A DNA stretch of 46,474 nucleotides from HXMU1420-2 sp040830545 (GTDB lineage Bacteria; Pseudomonadota; Alphaproteobacteria; Rhodobacterales; Rhodobacteraceae): NCBI GenBank assembly GCA_040830545.1, contig JBFOMB010000146.1, forward strand, positions 1 to 46,474. The letters are read 5' to 3'. This document shows, piece after piece, positions 1 through 8,605 of this stretch. Position 1 is the stretch's first letter. Each line of letters starts with the position of its first letter. The notes under the pieces are model-generated. The model saw only the letters and a program-made list of their open reading frames with translations, was not told the DNA's origin and did no database searches. The translations under genes were made by a program, and so were the position numbers.

Positions 1-33
1 GAGGGCCCCATGCTCCCAAAAAACAGGTGCTCC

Positions 34-1506
34 TCAGCCCAGCCAGATCCGCCGTCGCGTCAACCGTGTGACATCGCCGGACAAACCAGCATTTTTCAGT
101 TTGCGAAGTGCCTGAACACGCCCACCGGGCGTGAGCGACCGCCACACTCTTTTCGGCACGTGCACTTTACCTCGCGCGCGCCAGGCTTCTGCATTGTAGT
201 CTGGACTGCGGTTTCCGAGGTCTCGAAGGGCGGTCGGCAAGGGGATACCCTCACCGGTTGCAGCCCGAATGACCCGATCCGTGATGGCTGGAACGGTGAA
301 ATCGCCCGCAATTCGACTGCGAATTGAATCCATGTCGCGTGTATCAGGTGCGCCCTGCAGGTACTCCGCAACCTGAGCTGTCAGAGCGACGACATCGGAG
401 CAACGCAACGCATCAGCCGGGCTGATACCCAACGCGTCTCCCCGATTAGGTCCAAAGGTCGGTACACCGTTCATCACCGCCTCGGAAAACACGGTTCCGC
501 CATCCATTGGAAAGCTATCTACGTAACAGGACGCACGGGTATATGCGTTTTGCAAAAACTCAGGCGGTTGCACCCCATGAAACGTAACGCGGCCCGGATG
601 TTTCCGCTTCACCTGCGACCACCAGGGATCACTTCCATCCAGTCCAATCAACTCGACTGAGTTCGGAACCCGGGACAACAGATCGACCAGAAATTCGGGA
701 AAGTTCAGATTCTCGGTCGGACGATATTTTCCGCCTCCCCCGATCGATAAGATCGGGCCGGAACGGTCACCCGCATTGGTTGGCACAACATGATCCGCCG
801 CGACCATGGGGATGCCCATAAAGGCCTGCGCACGCGCACCACGTCGTTCTGCCGTGGTCCGCCAGCCAGTTGCGCAGATTTCCAGCGTCAGATCCGCGGC
901 CCCCGGCCCGAAGGAAAACACATGGTCCGCGTGGTTCACGAAAAGCACCCGTACGCCGTCGCGTTGCAGCGCGCGCGCAACCAACGCCGTTGCAATGTCA
1001 TCCGGGTCGTTGTGCAGCACGACGACACGCGCGGTACGTGCGGTGCGATACATGGCTTGCGCACGCGCCAGACGGGTGCCGCGTAGCACAATCTGATCCT
1101 CTAGATGATCACCCAGCGCCCCCATGACCGACGGCGCGGCCTTGTCCATCACAACAACAGATTGCGGGATACCCCTGTCCGCCAGCCCCTGCGCCAGCAA
1201 CCGAAACAGGCGTGAATGCCCGCCAGACGCATATAGCCGCGTCAGAACATGGCACCAACGGTCACCCTGCTCTGACCGGGTCACAGGTGGTGCATTCCTG
1301 TCCTGCCATCGCGCAAACATCTGCGCCTCAAACGCCTCGTCTCCAAAAAATCCTGAGATGTTGTCCCAATGGAGACGCCCATAGAGCCGCGCAAATGTCA
1401 GCGCGTCGCCGACCCGATTGGTGCCCAGCGCGAGGCTCCGCAGCATGTCAGACAGGCCCTTCAGGTCCTGTTCCGCCCTGTGCAATTCCTGACCCGCGCC
1501 GGTCAT
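34..1506 (-). CDS. GT-B type glycosyltransferase-like protein
   Basis: This 490-residue protein resembles GT-B fold glycosyltransferases; donor and acceptor cannot be named. A glycine-rich GGGGK stretch near residue 258 sits where the C-terminal nucleotide-sugar domain begins. It is followed by FHGV, then a segment with a Pro-Met-Asp-Gly-Gly turn and SEAVMNGVPTFG, the layout of the donor-binding end of GT4/GT41-like enzymes. The N-terminal part has a GGHSRLFRLL segment typical of the acceptor domain. There is no signal peptide or membrane segment, so it is probably cytoplasmic. It lies 9 bp downstream of a TylF-type methyltransferase gene on the same strand, which suggests joint modification of a glycan or small molecule. 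The ATG has only a weak ribosome site and a later start is possible. The stop lies 33 bp from the window edge, so the rest of the locus is unseen. Confidence 0.6.
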   Translation of the reverse strand: MTGAGQELHRAEQDLKGLSDMLRSLALGTNRVGDALTFARLYGRLHWDNISGFFGDEAFEAQMFARWQDRNAPPVTRSEQGDRWCHVLTRLYASGGHSRLFRLLAQGLADRGIPQSVVVMDKAAPSVMGALGDHLEDQIVLRGTRLARAQAMYRTARTARVVVLHNDPDDIATALVARALQRDGVRVLFVNHADHVFSFGPGAADLTLEICATGWRTTAERRGARAQAFMGIPMVAADHVVPTNAGDRSGPILSIGGGGKYRPTENLNFPEFLVDLLSRVPNSVELIGLDGSDPWWSQVKRKHPGRVTFHGVQPPEFLQNAYTRASCYVDSFPMDGGTVFSEAVMNGVPTFGPNRGDALGISPADALRCSDVVALTAQVAEYLQGAPDTRDMDSIRSRIAGDFTVPAITDRVIRAATGEGIPLPTALRDLGNRSPDYNAEAWRARGKVHVPKRVWRSLTPGGRVQALRKLKNAGLSGDVTRLTRRRIWLG

Positions 1507-1515
1507 ATCGGGTCG

Positions 1516-2274
1516 TCAACCCAGTTGCACAAAGGTCCGGTCGGGCAGGAAGCGGGACCGGGTCACTCGATAGTTGCGCCCGTTCAACCATTCCCGAACC
1601 GCAACGGTTTCACCGGGGTAGCGGGCATCGTTCAGTTCATCCATGACCACAACGCTGCCCGGCACCAATCGGTCATCAAGCGCCTGCAACGCTTTCAGTG
1701 TCGGTTCGTAAACAGCGAGGTCGAAATAGGCGAGTGCCACCAATGCCTCGGGGTGGTCGCCCAGATAGGCAGGCAGGGTTTCGCGCACGTCACCGGCCAC
1801 CAGTTCGTGCCGCACGGCATGCCCCATCGTATTTTCTGTCCGGTGATAGGCCAGCAATTCCGCGAGGTAGGATTTGTAGTCTGACGGTACCGCGTACCCG
1901 TCATACTTGATCGTATCCGACGGTTTGTCCTGCGCAGTGATACCTTCGTACCCATCAAAGGTGTCAAACCCGACATAGGCGCGCGAGGCGTTGTAGGGTT
2001 CCAGCATCGCGCGCATGGTCTCAAACGTCACCAGATCCTGACCCAGCCACGTGCCCAGTACGTAAACATCGCCCGGAATATCGAGGATTTTCTCATAGGC
2101 TTCGTGCAGGAAGAAGATCTTGGCCATCGCTGACGACCGGGCATAGAGGCCAAAGTTGATCAACAATTCCGGGTCATTCATCGGCCGGTTTGCAAACAGG
2201 CGATATAGCTGCTCGCGCGCACTGGACTGTACCTGACTTGTGTTGTTGTGCGGCGTGTATTTTGCGTCCGACAT
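1516..2274 (-). CDS. TylF/MycF-type SAM-dependent methyltransferase
   Basis: A 252-residue protein resembling the TylF/MycF (macrocin O-methyltransferase) family. Visible features are a VYVLGTWLGQD segment in the position of SAM motif I, a YVGFDTFDGYEG segment with the acidic ribose-binding region, ALAYFDLAVYEPT (the family's metal-binding acidic stretch) and VVVMDELNDARYPG. Known members are Mg-dependent O-methyltransferases acting on sugars in antibiotics or surface glycans. The substrate here is unknown. It is the first gene of a minus-strand pair with the glycosyltransferase-like gene 9 bp downstream, and is divergent from the molybdoenzyme gene across about 200 bp. The motif-I glycines are less canonical than usual, so the methyltransferase assignment rests on overall resemblance. 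Confidence 0.65.
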   Translation of the reverse strand: MSDAKYTPHNNTSQVQSSAREQLYRLFANRPMNDPELLINFGLYARSSAMAKIFFLHEAYEKILDIPGDVYVLGTWLGQDLVTFETMRAMLEPYNASRAYVGFDTFDGYEGITAQDKPSDTIKYDGYAVPSDYKSYLAELLAYHRTENTMGHAVRHELVAGDVRETLPAYLGDHPEALVALAYFDLAVYEPTLKALQALDDRLVPGSVVVMDELNDARYPGETVAVREWLNGRNYRVTRSRFLPDRTFVQLG

Positions 2275-2471
2275 TGCTTGGGCCTGCCCATTCTGAGGTT
2301 TTCGGCACGCTATCAGGTGTGGGTTTCACCCGCAATCCGCGCCCCTTTGCATATGGCGAAACGAATTGGATAGACTCAGCCGATATGCATCAGCCCTTGT
2401 GGGGTCAGGCGGCTTGACGCAGACTGCTGCGGTGGCCGCACGTGTCGACAGAAACAACCAGGGCAGAGCAT

Positions 2472-4799
2472 ATGAAAGACGACAGTCACCTACCGCTGAC
2501 CAGTTCGCATTGGGGCACCTATCGTGCGCGCGTGTCGAATGGGCGGGTTCAGGATCTGTTGCCATTCGAGGAGGACCCGGACCCGTCGCCAATCGGCCCC
2601 GGCATTCTGGACGTGCAGGACGGGCCGACCCGGATTGATAAGCCGATGATCCGCAAAAGCTGGCTGGAGGGTGGCCCGGGCACGCGGGGCGACCTGCGCG
2701 GTGCGGACCCGTTTGTGGCCATCAGTTGGGAAGAGGCGAACAGGCTGGTCGCCGAGGAGTTAGACCGGGTGCGGGGGACGTTTGGCAATCAGGCGATCTT
2801 TGGCGGGTCTTATGGCTGGGCCAGTGCCGGGCGGTTCCACCATGCGCAAAGCCAGTTGCACCGCTTCCTGAATGTGATCGGCGGCTACACGCGATCCAAG
2901 TTCACCTACAGCTTTGCAGCCGCAGAAGGGATGATACCCCATGTGCTGGGCAGCTACCGCGCCTATCTGGACAGCTGCACGTCATGGGAATCGATCCGGG
3001 ACAACACGCGGCTGATGGTCTGCTTTGGCGGGGTGCCGTTGAAAAACGGGCAGATTTCGCAAGGCGGGACCGGCAAACACATTCAACGCGACGCGCTGAC
3101 CGATGCCGGGGCTGCGGGGATCGAGTTCGTGAATATCGGGCCAATCCGGTCCGACCTGCTCGGTGAGGTTGGCGGCGAATGGCTCGCTGCGCGGCCCAAC
3201 ACCGATGTGGCGATCATTCTGGGCATGGCACACACGCTCTATACCGAAGGTTTGCACGATCAGGCGTTCCTGGATCGCTATACCACCGGGTTTGACCGGT
3301 TCCTGCCCTATCTGTTGGGCGAAGAGGACGGCGTGCCCAAAACCGTGGAATGGGCGGCAGAGATCAGCGAAATCCCGGCAGAGACTCTGCGCGCGCTCGC
3401 CCTTCGCATGGCTGCGACACGCACGATGATTTCGGTCAGTTGGTCGCTGACCCGGCAGGACCACGGCGAACAACCGTTCTGGGCCGCGATCATGCTGGCC
3501 TCCATGCTGGGACAAATCGGCCTGCCTGGCGGTGGCTTTGGCTTTGGCTACTCAGCGATGAATTATATCGGGTCGCGGCACACGATCTTGCCGGGCGCGG
3601 CCTTTCCGCAACTGGCCAACCCGATAGACAGCTTCATCCCCGTTGCGCGGATCAGTGATCTGCTGCTGCATCCCGGTGAAACCTTCGACTTTGACGGTGT
3701 TCAGTATGAATATCCGGACATCAAGGTGGTGTACTGGGCAGGCGGAAATCCGTTCCACCACCATCAGGATCTGAACCGGATGCGTCGGGCGTGGCAGCAG
3801 CCGGATACGGTCATCGTGAACGAATGGTGCTGGAACGCGCTGGCCAAACATGCCGACATCGTTTTGCCCTGCACGACAACGCTGGAACGTCAGGACATCG
3901 CGCTGACCCCGCGCGACCCTTACGTGGTGTCGATGTCGAAGCTGGTGGAACCGCATGGCGAGGCGCGAGATGATTTCGAGATTTTCCGCGGGATCACCGG
4001 CGCTATGGGGTTGGAAGAAGAGTTCACCGACGGACGCAACCAAGCGGAATGGCAGCGCGAGATCTATGATGAAACGCGACGGCGGTCAGCGGAGCAAGGC
4101 ATCGACATTCCGGAGTATGAGGCGTTTCTGGAAAAGGGTTGGTTCAAGGTTGCGGACCCAGATGAGCCCATCATCATGTTGCAGGATTTCCGCGCCGACC
4201 CGGTGGCCAATCCGCTGGCCACCCCCAGTGGTCGGATCGAGATATTCTCAGAGACTGTCGCGGGGTTTGACTATGACGATTGCCCCGGTCATCCGGTGTG
4301 GCGGGAACCCTATGAATGGCTGGGACAGGCAGATCGGCAATGGCCATTGCACATGATTTCAAACCAGCCCAAGGAAAAGCTGCATTCGCAATTGGATCAC
4401 GGGCAACATTGCCGGTCGGCAAAGGTCAACGGGCGCGAACCGGTGATCATCCATCCAGCGGATGCAGCCGCGCGTGGGCTGAACAACGGTGACGTGGTGC
4501 GCGTGTTCAACGACCGGGGCGCGTGTTTGGGTGGCGTTGTTGTCGACGACACGGTGCGACAAGGCGTTATCCAGATTAGCACTGGCGCGTGGTATGACCC
4601 TGCGGACCCAACGGCAGAGGCCAGCCTGTGCAAACACGGCAATCCCAATGTTCTGACGCGGGACAAAGGCACGTCACGTCTGGCACAGGGGCCGTCTGCC
4701 CATACGTGTCTGGTGGAAGTGGAGCGTTATGACGCCCCACTGCCAAAGGTCACGGCACATGAGCCGCCGGTGATCCTACGCCCCGGTGAGGACAGCTAA
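2472..4799 (+). CDS. BisC-like molybdopterin oxidoreductase (DMSO reductase family)
   Basis: A 775-residue enzyme of the DMSO/TMAO/biotin-sulfoxide reductase family, reducing an S- or N-oxide with a bis-MGD molybdenum cofactor. The N-terminus has the HWGTYRARV...PFEEDP pattern, then GGSYGWASAGRFHHAQ and a YSFAAAEG segment whose Ser matches the Mo-ligating serine of DMSO reductase. Later come GGNPFHHHQDLNRM, NEWCWNALAKHADIVLP and a C-terminal MGD-binding barrel (HSQLDHG). There is no Tat signal and the length fits cytoplasmic BisC (about 777 residues), so it probably acts in the cytoplasm on biotin or methionine sulfoxide; that is inference. I chose the ATG at 2472 because an AGGG lies 8 bp upstream; a GTG at 2442 would add ten residues. 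No maturation chaperone or electron-donor gene is adjacent. Confidence 0.85.
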   Translation: MKDDSHLPLTSSHWGTYRARVSNGRVQDLLPFEEDPDPSPIGPGILDVQDGPTRIDKPMIRKSWLEGGPGTRGDLRGADPFVAISWEEANRLVAEELDRVRGTFGNQAIFGGSYGWASAGRFHHAQSQLHRFLNVIGGYTRSKFTYSFAAAEGMIPHVLGSYRAYLDSCTSWESIRDNTRLMVCFGGVPLKNGQISQGGTGKHIQRDALTDAGAAGIEFVNIGPIRSDLLGEVGGEWLAARPNTDVAIILGMAHTLYTEGLHDQAFLDRYTTGFDRFLPYLLGEEDGVPKTVEWAAEISEIPAETLRALALRMAATRTMISVSWSLTRQDHGEQPFWAAIMLASMLGQIGLPGGGFGFGYSAMNYIGSRHTILPGAAFPQLANPIDSFIPVARISDLLLHPGETFDFDGVQYEYPDIKVVYWAGGNPFHHHQDLNRMRRAWQQPDTVIVNEWCWNALAKHADIVLPCTTTLERQDIALTPRDPYVVSMSKLVEPHGEARDDFEIFRGITGAMGLEEEFTDGRNQAEWQREIYDETRRRSAEQGIDIPEYEAFLEKGWFKVADPDEPIIMLQDFRADPVANPLATPSGRIEIFSETVAGFDYDDCPGHPVWREPYEWLGQADRQWPLHMISNQPKEKLHSQLDHGQHCRSAKVNGREPVIIHPADAAARGLNNGDVVRVFNDRGACLGGVVVDDTVRQGVIQISTGAWYDPADPTAEASLCKHGNPNVLTRDKGTSRLAQGPSAHTCLVEVERYDAPLPKVTAHEPPVILRPGEDS

Positions 4800-4800
4800 G

Positions 4801-5448
4801 TCAGCCATCCACTGATGGATTCGTAAACGCGGGTGCCGGATAGGGGCGTGTCAAAGCACGCTCCATCAGTTCCAGATGGTCCTGACCGTAGTAGGGATCG
4901 CCGTCCAGCACATAGGTCGGTGAACCGAACACACTCCGTTCAATTGCATCCTGCGTATTGGCGGCAAACACCGCCTGAATGTCGTCATCCATCGCGCGGG
5001 CCAGCAGTGGCTCTGCGTCGATCCCGGCAGACCGCGCGGTCCGGGCCAAGGTATCGACATCCATCAGGTCAATGTCGTCGCGCCAATGGGCCTGCAACAG
5101 GGCATGGGTTAGTGCATCCACATCTTGCCCGGTCTGATCGGCCACAATTACCATCCCGCTGGACAGGGCCAGCGCGTTGTCGTGATAGGTGGGGCGATGG
5201 TCGATGATCGGAACGCTGCGATAATCCGCCCAACGTTCAATCTCGCGCCCGAAATAGTAATCCACATGCGCCTGCGTACGCCCGGCAAATGGCGCGCCAC
5301 CCGCCTTTTCCACAACGGGCGACAGGTTGATGGGGCGATGAATCAGCTTGCAGTCATGGGCAGCACAGATTTCCGCTAGACGTGCAGAGCCGAGATAGGC
5401 ATAGGCGGAATGCGTGGAATAGATATACTCGATCGTGTGTTGGGGCAT
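4801..5448 (-). CDS. 2-hydroxychromene-2-carboxylate isomerase-like, DsbA-fold protein
   Basis: A 215-residue member of the HCCA isomerase/kappa-class GST family, a thioredoxin fold with a helical insertion. Support comes from the N-terminal strand followed by Ser14 and AYAYLG (family: S-P-Y-x-Y-L), RPINLSPV, and the C-terminal signature GSPTYVLDGDPYYGQDHLELMERAL. Ser14 is the usual glutathione-activating residue; the proline normally after it is Ala here. HCCA isomerase proper acts in naphthalene degradation with glutathione. Here the neighbours (aromatic-CoA regulator, feruloyl-CoA synthase, crotonase) suggest a role in ring-compound catabolism or detoxification, which is inference. It starts 21 bp after the BoxR-like gene, probably in the same transcript, and its stop faces the molybdoenzyme stop with one base between. 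Confidence 0.75.
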   Translation of the reverse strand: MPQHTIEYIYSTHSAYAYLGSARLAEICAAHDCKLIHRPINLSPVVEKAGGAPFAGRTQAHVDYYFGREIERWADYRSVPIIDHRPTYHDNALALSSGMVIVADQTGQDVDALTHALLQAHWRDDIDLMDVDTLARTARSAGIDAEPLLARAMDDDIQAVFAANTQDAIERSVFGSPTYVLDGDPYYGQDHLELMERALTRPYPAPAFTNPSVDG

Positions 5449-5469
5449 TAGGGAAACCTTGTTGGTACA

Positions 5470-6381
5470 CTAAGGGCGTTCTGCAATCTGATGCTGGCAA
5501 AGCAGGTCACACAGTTGCTGGCAGGACACCGCGACCTCCTGACCGCTGGTATCGACGATATGGTCCGCACGGGCATACTGAGCCTCGCGAGTTTTGAGGA
5601 TTTGTCGCAGCTGGATCATGGCTTGAGGGTTCCCTTTCATCGGGCGCAGGTCCCCCTGTCCACGAACACGTTCCATATGATCGGTCGGGGAAGCTTGCAG
5701 CCAAATGGTATGGAACCGGCTGAGCAGCGTATCGTACGTCGCGAGGTTGCCTACGATCCCGCCCGCAACGGCCAGTATCACGCTGTCCTGCGCACTGGAA
5801 ATGCGGTCCAGCGCCGTCGACTCGAGATCGCGGTACCCTTCGGGACCATATAACGCGATGATCTCGGCCGTCGGCATTCCAACGTCCTTTTCGATCTCGT
5901 CATTCAACTCGACAAAATGCATGCCCAGTGTTTCCGCCGCCATGCTGCCCAGCGTAGACTTCCCCGCCCCGCGTAGACCGACAAGGCAAATGCGCCTGGC
6001 CTTTTGCGTGCGCAGGCGATCGGGGTCGAGGATGTTTAAAACCCGCGCCTTGGTTGCCGCATCCGCCGCTTTGAAAAGCGCAGACACTCTAGCGAAGTCA
6101 TCTGTCTGCGATGGATTGTCCAACACAAAACTCTCGACCCCAACTTCCAGAGCCAGCGAAATTTTCTTGAGCAACCCGATAGAGATATTTCCCTCGCCCG
6201 CTTCGAGTTGTGCAAGGTAGCGCGGAGACACACCGGAGGCCTCGGACAGGGCGCGACGAGACAGGCCCCGGTCACGACGTGTGTCCCGAACCCGGTCACC
6301 GACCTGGCGCATCAACGCAGTCACGGCTGGATCATGTGTGCGATCCGCGCTGGGTTTGTGGGACGACTGCTGGCTTACCAT
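5470..6381 (-). CDS. BoxR/BzdR-like regulator: XRE helix-turn-helix plus shikimate-kinase-like domain
   Basis: A 303-residue two-domain regulator. Residues about 25-85 form an XRE-type helix-turn-helix (SRRALSEASGVSPRYLAQLE, 41-60). Residues about 128-295 are shikimate-kinase-like with an intact P-loop GLRGAGKST (135-143) and an AVAGGIV segment. This layout is that of BzdR and BoxR, repressors of benzoate/benzoyl-CoA pathways whose kinase-like domain binds benzoyl-CoA. Here the ligand may be feruloyl- or another aryl-CoA, given the upstream feruloyl-CoA synthase gene. I use the ATG at 6381, which gives the family length; the frame stays open for another 132 codons upstream but that part does not resemble the family. 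The start overlaps the stop of the 73-residue cysteine-cluster gene (ATGGTAA), implying translational coupling. Confidence 0.85.
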   Translation of the reverse strand: MVSQQSSHKPSADRTHDPAVTALMRQVGDRVRDTRRDRGLSRRALSEASGVSPRYLAQLEAGEGNISIGLLKKISLALEVGVESFVLDNPSQTDDFARVSALFKAADAATKARVLNILDPDRLRTQKARRICLVGLRGAGKSTLGSMAAETLGMHFVELNDEIEKDVGMPTAEIIALYGPEGYRDLESTALDRISSAQDSVILAVAGGIVGNLATYDTLLSRFHTIWLQASPTDHMERVRGQGDLRPMKGNPQAMIQLRQILKTREAQYARADHIVDTSGQEVAVSCQQLCDLLCQHQIAERP

Positions 6382-6596
6382 TCGCGGACAGGCCCGTCCG
6401 GCTGGACAATACCCAAGCAGGGCGCCCTGGTTGAGGAGTGACCTAGTTTGATCTGCAAAAGAAGAACCGGCAAGTGTATCAGTTCCAAAAGGTCGAGGCA
6501 CGCGCCGTTGCAATCCGTGCATCCAACGCAATCCACACAAAGTTGGGGTAGTGGCGATGTCCCGGTCGGCGAATAAGGCGCAAGGTCCATTTTCAT
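6375..6596 (-). CDS. Cysteine-cluster microprotein (73 aa), unknown function
   Basis: A small ORF that I judge real. Its ATG is preceded at 6 bp by GGAG, and its TAA overlaps the ATG of the BoxR-like regulator (ATGGTAA). The protein carries Cys20, 23, 26, 29 and 33 (C-x2-C-x2-C-x2-C-x3-C) plus Cys60. Cys23-26-29-33 has the exact C-x2-C-x2-C-x3-C spacing of a [4Fe-4S] ferredoxin half, though the proline usually following the last Cys is a Leu. A hydrophobic stretch (about 34-49, Leu/Ile-rich) follows the cluster. I do not recognise the family. A metal- or cluster-binding partner of the regulator, or a redox sensor for the aromatic cluster, is inference from position. It could also be a leader ORF that mainly drives translation of the regulator. 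Confidence 0.6.
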   Translation of the reverse strand: MKMDLAPYSPTGTSPLPQLCVDCVGCTDCNGACLDLLELIHLPVLLLQIKLGHSSTRAPCLGIVQPDGPVREW

Positions 6597-6782
6597 CGGG
6601 GGCTCCGCTAGTGATTGACGTCGGCGTCGAGTTCCATCCTATCGATGCCATGTGAAGTTTTTCAAACTCGAAATTTCCGTGCTTGCTGCGCGTGCAAATC
6701 TTAGACGATTTGAGACAGTCCTCAGAACCTGGCCAATGCGGTGTCTCGCGCTCAGGTTTTGGAGCATTGTCGAACACCTTTT

Positions 6783-8573
6783 TCAGGCAGGACGAACCAC
6801 CGCCGGGTCGGATTCATCATATAAGCGTCCGACAAGCTCCGCGCGTCGGTCCAGAATGGCGCGGATATTCAAACTGCCTTTGGCTGTAATTTCCCCGCTG
6901 CCGACGTCCGGGGGCTCTGCCATGATCAGCGCTCGTGCAATCCGATTGGACGACCCGGTTGCTGATCCGGCCAGTTGGGTCAACTCGTTCTGGACCTCGG
7001 AAAGGTAGCCAGCATCTGTCACCACACCCTCTGCCGAGCCTGCGCGGCTTGGAGCGGCAAAAATCAGCAATCCGATCTCGTCGCGCCCCTCGCCGCAGAT
7101 TACAATGTCCTGAGCCAGCCCCTTGAGCCGGGGCAAAAGCTCCAGCCGCAGCGTTGATGCCTGCACCCAAATCCCGGTCGTCAGTTTGAAATCCTCGGAA
7201 ACACGCCCGTCAAAGAACAGCCCGCGCGCGAAGTCCTGCGGATCAACAAACCCGACCGCGTCGCCCGTGATGAAGAACCCTTCGTCGTCAAAGGCAGCAT
7301 CGGTGCGTTCCGCGTCATCCAGATAGCCCGTGAACACGTTCGGCCCCGTACACCGCAGTTCATAACGTCCAGCTCCCATCGGAATCAGTTTCAGGGTAAC
7401 TTCGGGCATGGGGACGCCGATGTTCCCGCTGGTCCCACCCGGTTCGTGCATGACAATTGCCGCAGGCGCGGTTTCGGTCATGCCCCAGGACGAGATCATC
7501 AACGGGACTTCTCCACGCTCCGCCATGGCCATGTCTTCGACAGCGGTCCAGACATCCTTGGGCAAGGAAGCCGCTGCATAAAAGAACAGTTCAAGGTTGC
7601 GGAAATAGGTCTGCCGGAGCGCCTCATCTTCGCGCATGGCAGCCACCTTTTGCGCGTGTGCGATTGGAACATCAAAGGTCAGCGTGATCGGCACCTGCCG
7701 CGCGTTTTCCAACGTTCGGGGGAACAGTGCAGGCAGCGGTTTACCATCATCCAGGTACAGCGTCATGCCGTTGGACAGCACCATGTTGAAATTCGAATTG
7801 GCGGCAAAGGTGTGGTTCCATGGCAGCCAGTCGATGATCGTGTGATGTTTCGCTCCGAACAGCGGCAGACAGGCCAGATATTGCGCCTGATTCACACACA
7901 GCATCCGTTGGGTGTTTGGCACGGCCTTGGGGTCGGATGTGGAGCCTGAAGTGAACAGCAGCTTGGCCACCGTATCGTGGGTGATCTGGGCATAAGCGGC
8001 GTCCAACTCCGGCCCCGGCTCGGCCTCTTGGAGACTGGCAAAGCTGATGGCATCGCTTGTGCCAGCGTCCGAGCAGATCTTTGGGACACCCGTAAACACG
8101 TCACGAGACAAAGCGTCGGCAAATTTGGTGGCGCAGGCAGCGTAGACCAAAGCAACATCGACCTTGGCCGCGCAGAAATCCAGACGAGGCGCGGCTGCGG
8201 GGATCAGTGAGTACTGTTCTGCAAGCGGCACGATAACGGCCCCGATCATCTGACAGGCCTGCATCAGGATCGCATGGTCGATCGACGGGCCGCTCAACAC
8301 GACCACCGCGTCACCATACCCGATACCCCGCTGCAACAACCCTTGTGCGACTGCCTGCGTGGCCGTCCACATGTCAGCATAAGTGATCTGTCGCCAACCC
8401 CCGCCATCCCGTTCGGATAGGAAAACCCGATCCGGCTCCGTCTCGGCCCAGCGGCGCAGCCAGACGTTGGTATCGTTGACGACCTCGCCCAAAGACAACC
8501 CGGATTGCAGGATGATCGTGCCATCCGCCCGCGTTTCACTGGTTACGTCATGCGCACGAAAATGTGGCTCCAT
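6783..8573 (-). CDS. fcs: Feruloyl-CoA synthase
   Basis: A 596-residue acyl-CoA synthetase of the ANL superfamily, most like feruloyl-CoA synthases. These adenylate hydroxycinnamates such as ferulate or p-coumarate and transfer them to CoA. Seen are the P-loop-like LLFTSGSTSDPKAVPN (about 206-220), the IDWLPWNHTFAAN segment typical of this subfamily, SSWGMTETAPA, FITGDAVGFVDP, and a C-terminal GSGEITAKGSLN containing the catalytic lysine. I prefer the ATG at 8573, with AGGAG 6 bp upstream, over a GTG at 8591. It follows the crotonase gene by 32 bp, so the two are one operon: activation followed by hydration or chain processing. No vanillin dehydrogenase is visible here. Feruloyl-CoA synthase is the best subfamily call, but the exact substrate is unproven. 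Confidence 0.85.
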   Translation of the reverse strand: MEPHFRAHDVTSETRADGTIILQSGLSLGEVVNDTNVWLRRWAETEPDRVFLSERDGGGWRQITYADMWTATQAVAQGLLQRGIGYGDAVVVLSGPSIDHAILMQACQMIGAVIVPLAEQYSLIPAAAPRLDFCAAKVDVALVYAACATKFADALSRDVFTGVPKICSDAGTSDAISFASLQEAEPGPELDAAYAQITHDTVAKLLFTSGSTSDPKAVPNTQRMLCVNQAQYLACLPLFGAKHHTIIDWLPWNHTFAANSNFNMVLSNGMTLYLDDGKPLPALFPRTLENARQVPITLTFDVPIAHAQKVAAMREDEALRQTYFRNLELFFYAAASLPKDVWTAVEDMAMAERGEVPLMISSWGMTETAPAAIVMHEPGGTSGNIGVPMPEVTLKLIPMGAGRYELRCTGPNVFTGYLDDAERTDAAFDDEGFFITGDAVGFVDPQDFARGLFFDGRVSEDFKLTTGIWVQASTLRLELLPRLKGLAQDIVICGEGRDEIGLLIFAAPSRAGSAEGVVTDAGYLSEVQNELTQLAGSATGSSNRIARALIMAEPPDVGSGEITAKGSLNIRAILDRRAELVGRLYDESDPAVVRPA

Positions 8574-8605
8574 GCCGGTCTCCTCCCCCACACCGATTGG
8601 TCCGC

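Noticed and set aside
6509..6521. TGCA-N5-TGCA resembling a BzdR-type operator (TGCA-N6-TGCA)
   Set aside because: The spacing is off by one, and both TGCA units are Cys codons of the microprotein gene, which explains the repeat.
5470..6777. N-terminal extension of the BoxR-like ORF to 435 residues
   Set aside because: The added part has no family resemblance and overlaps the microprotein gene, which has its own ribosome site.
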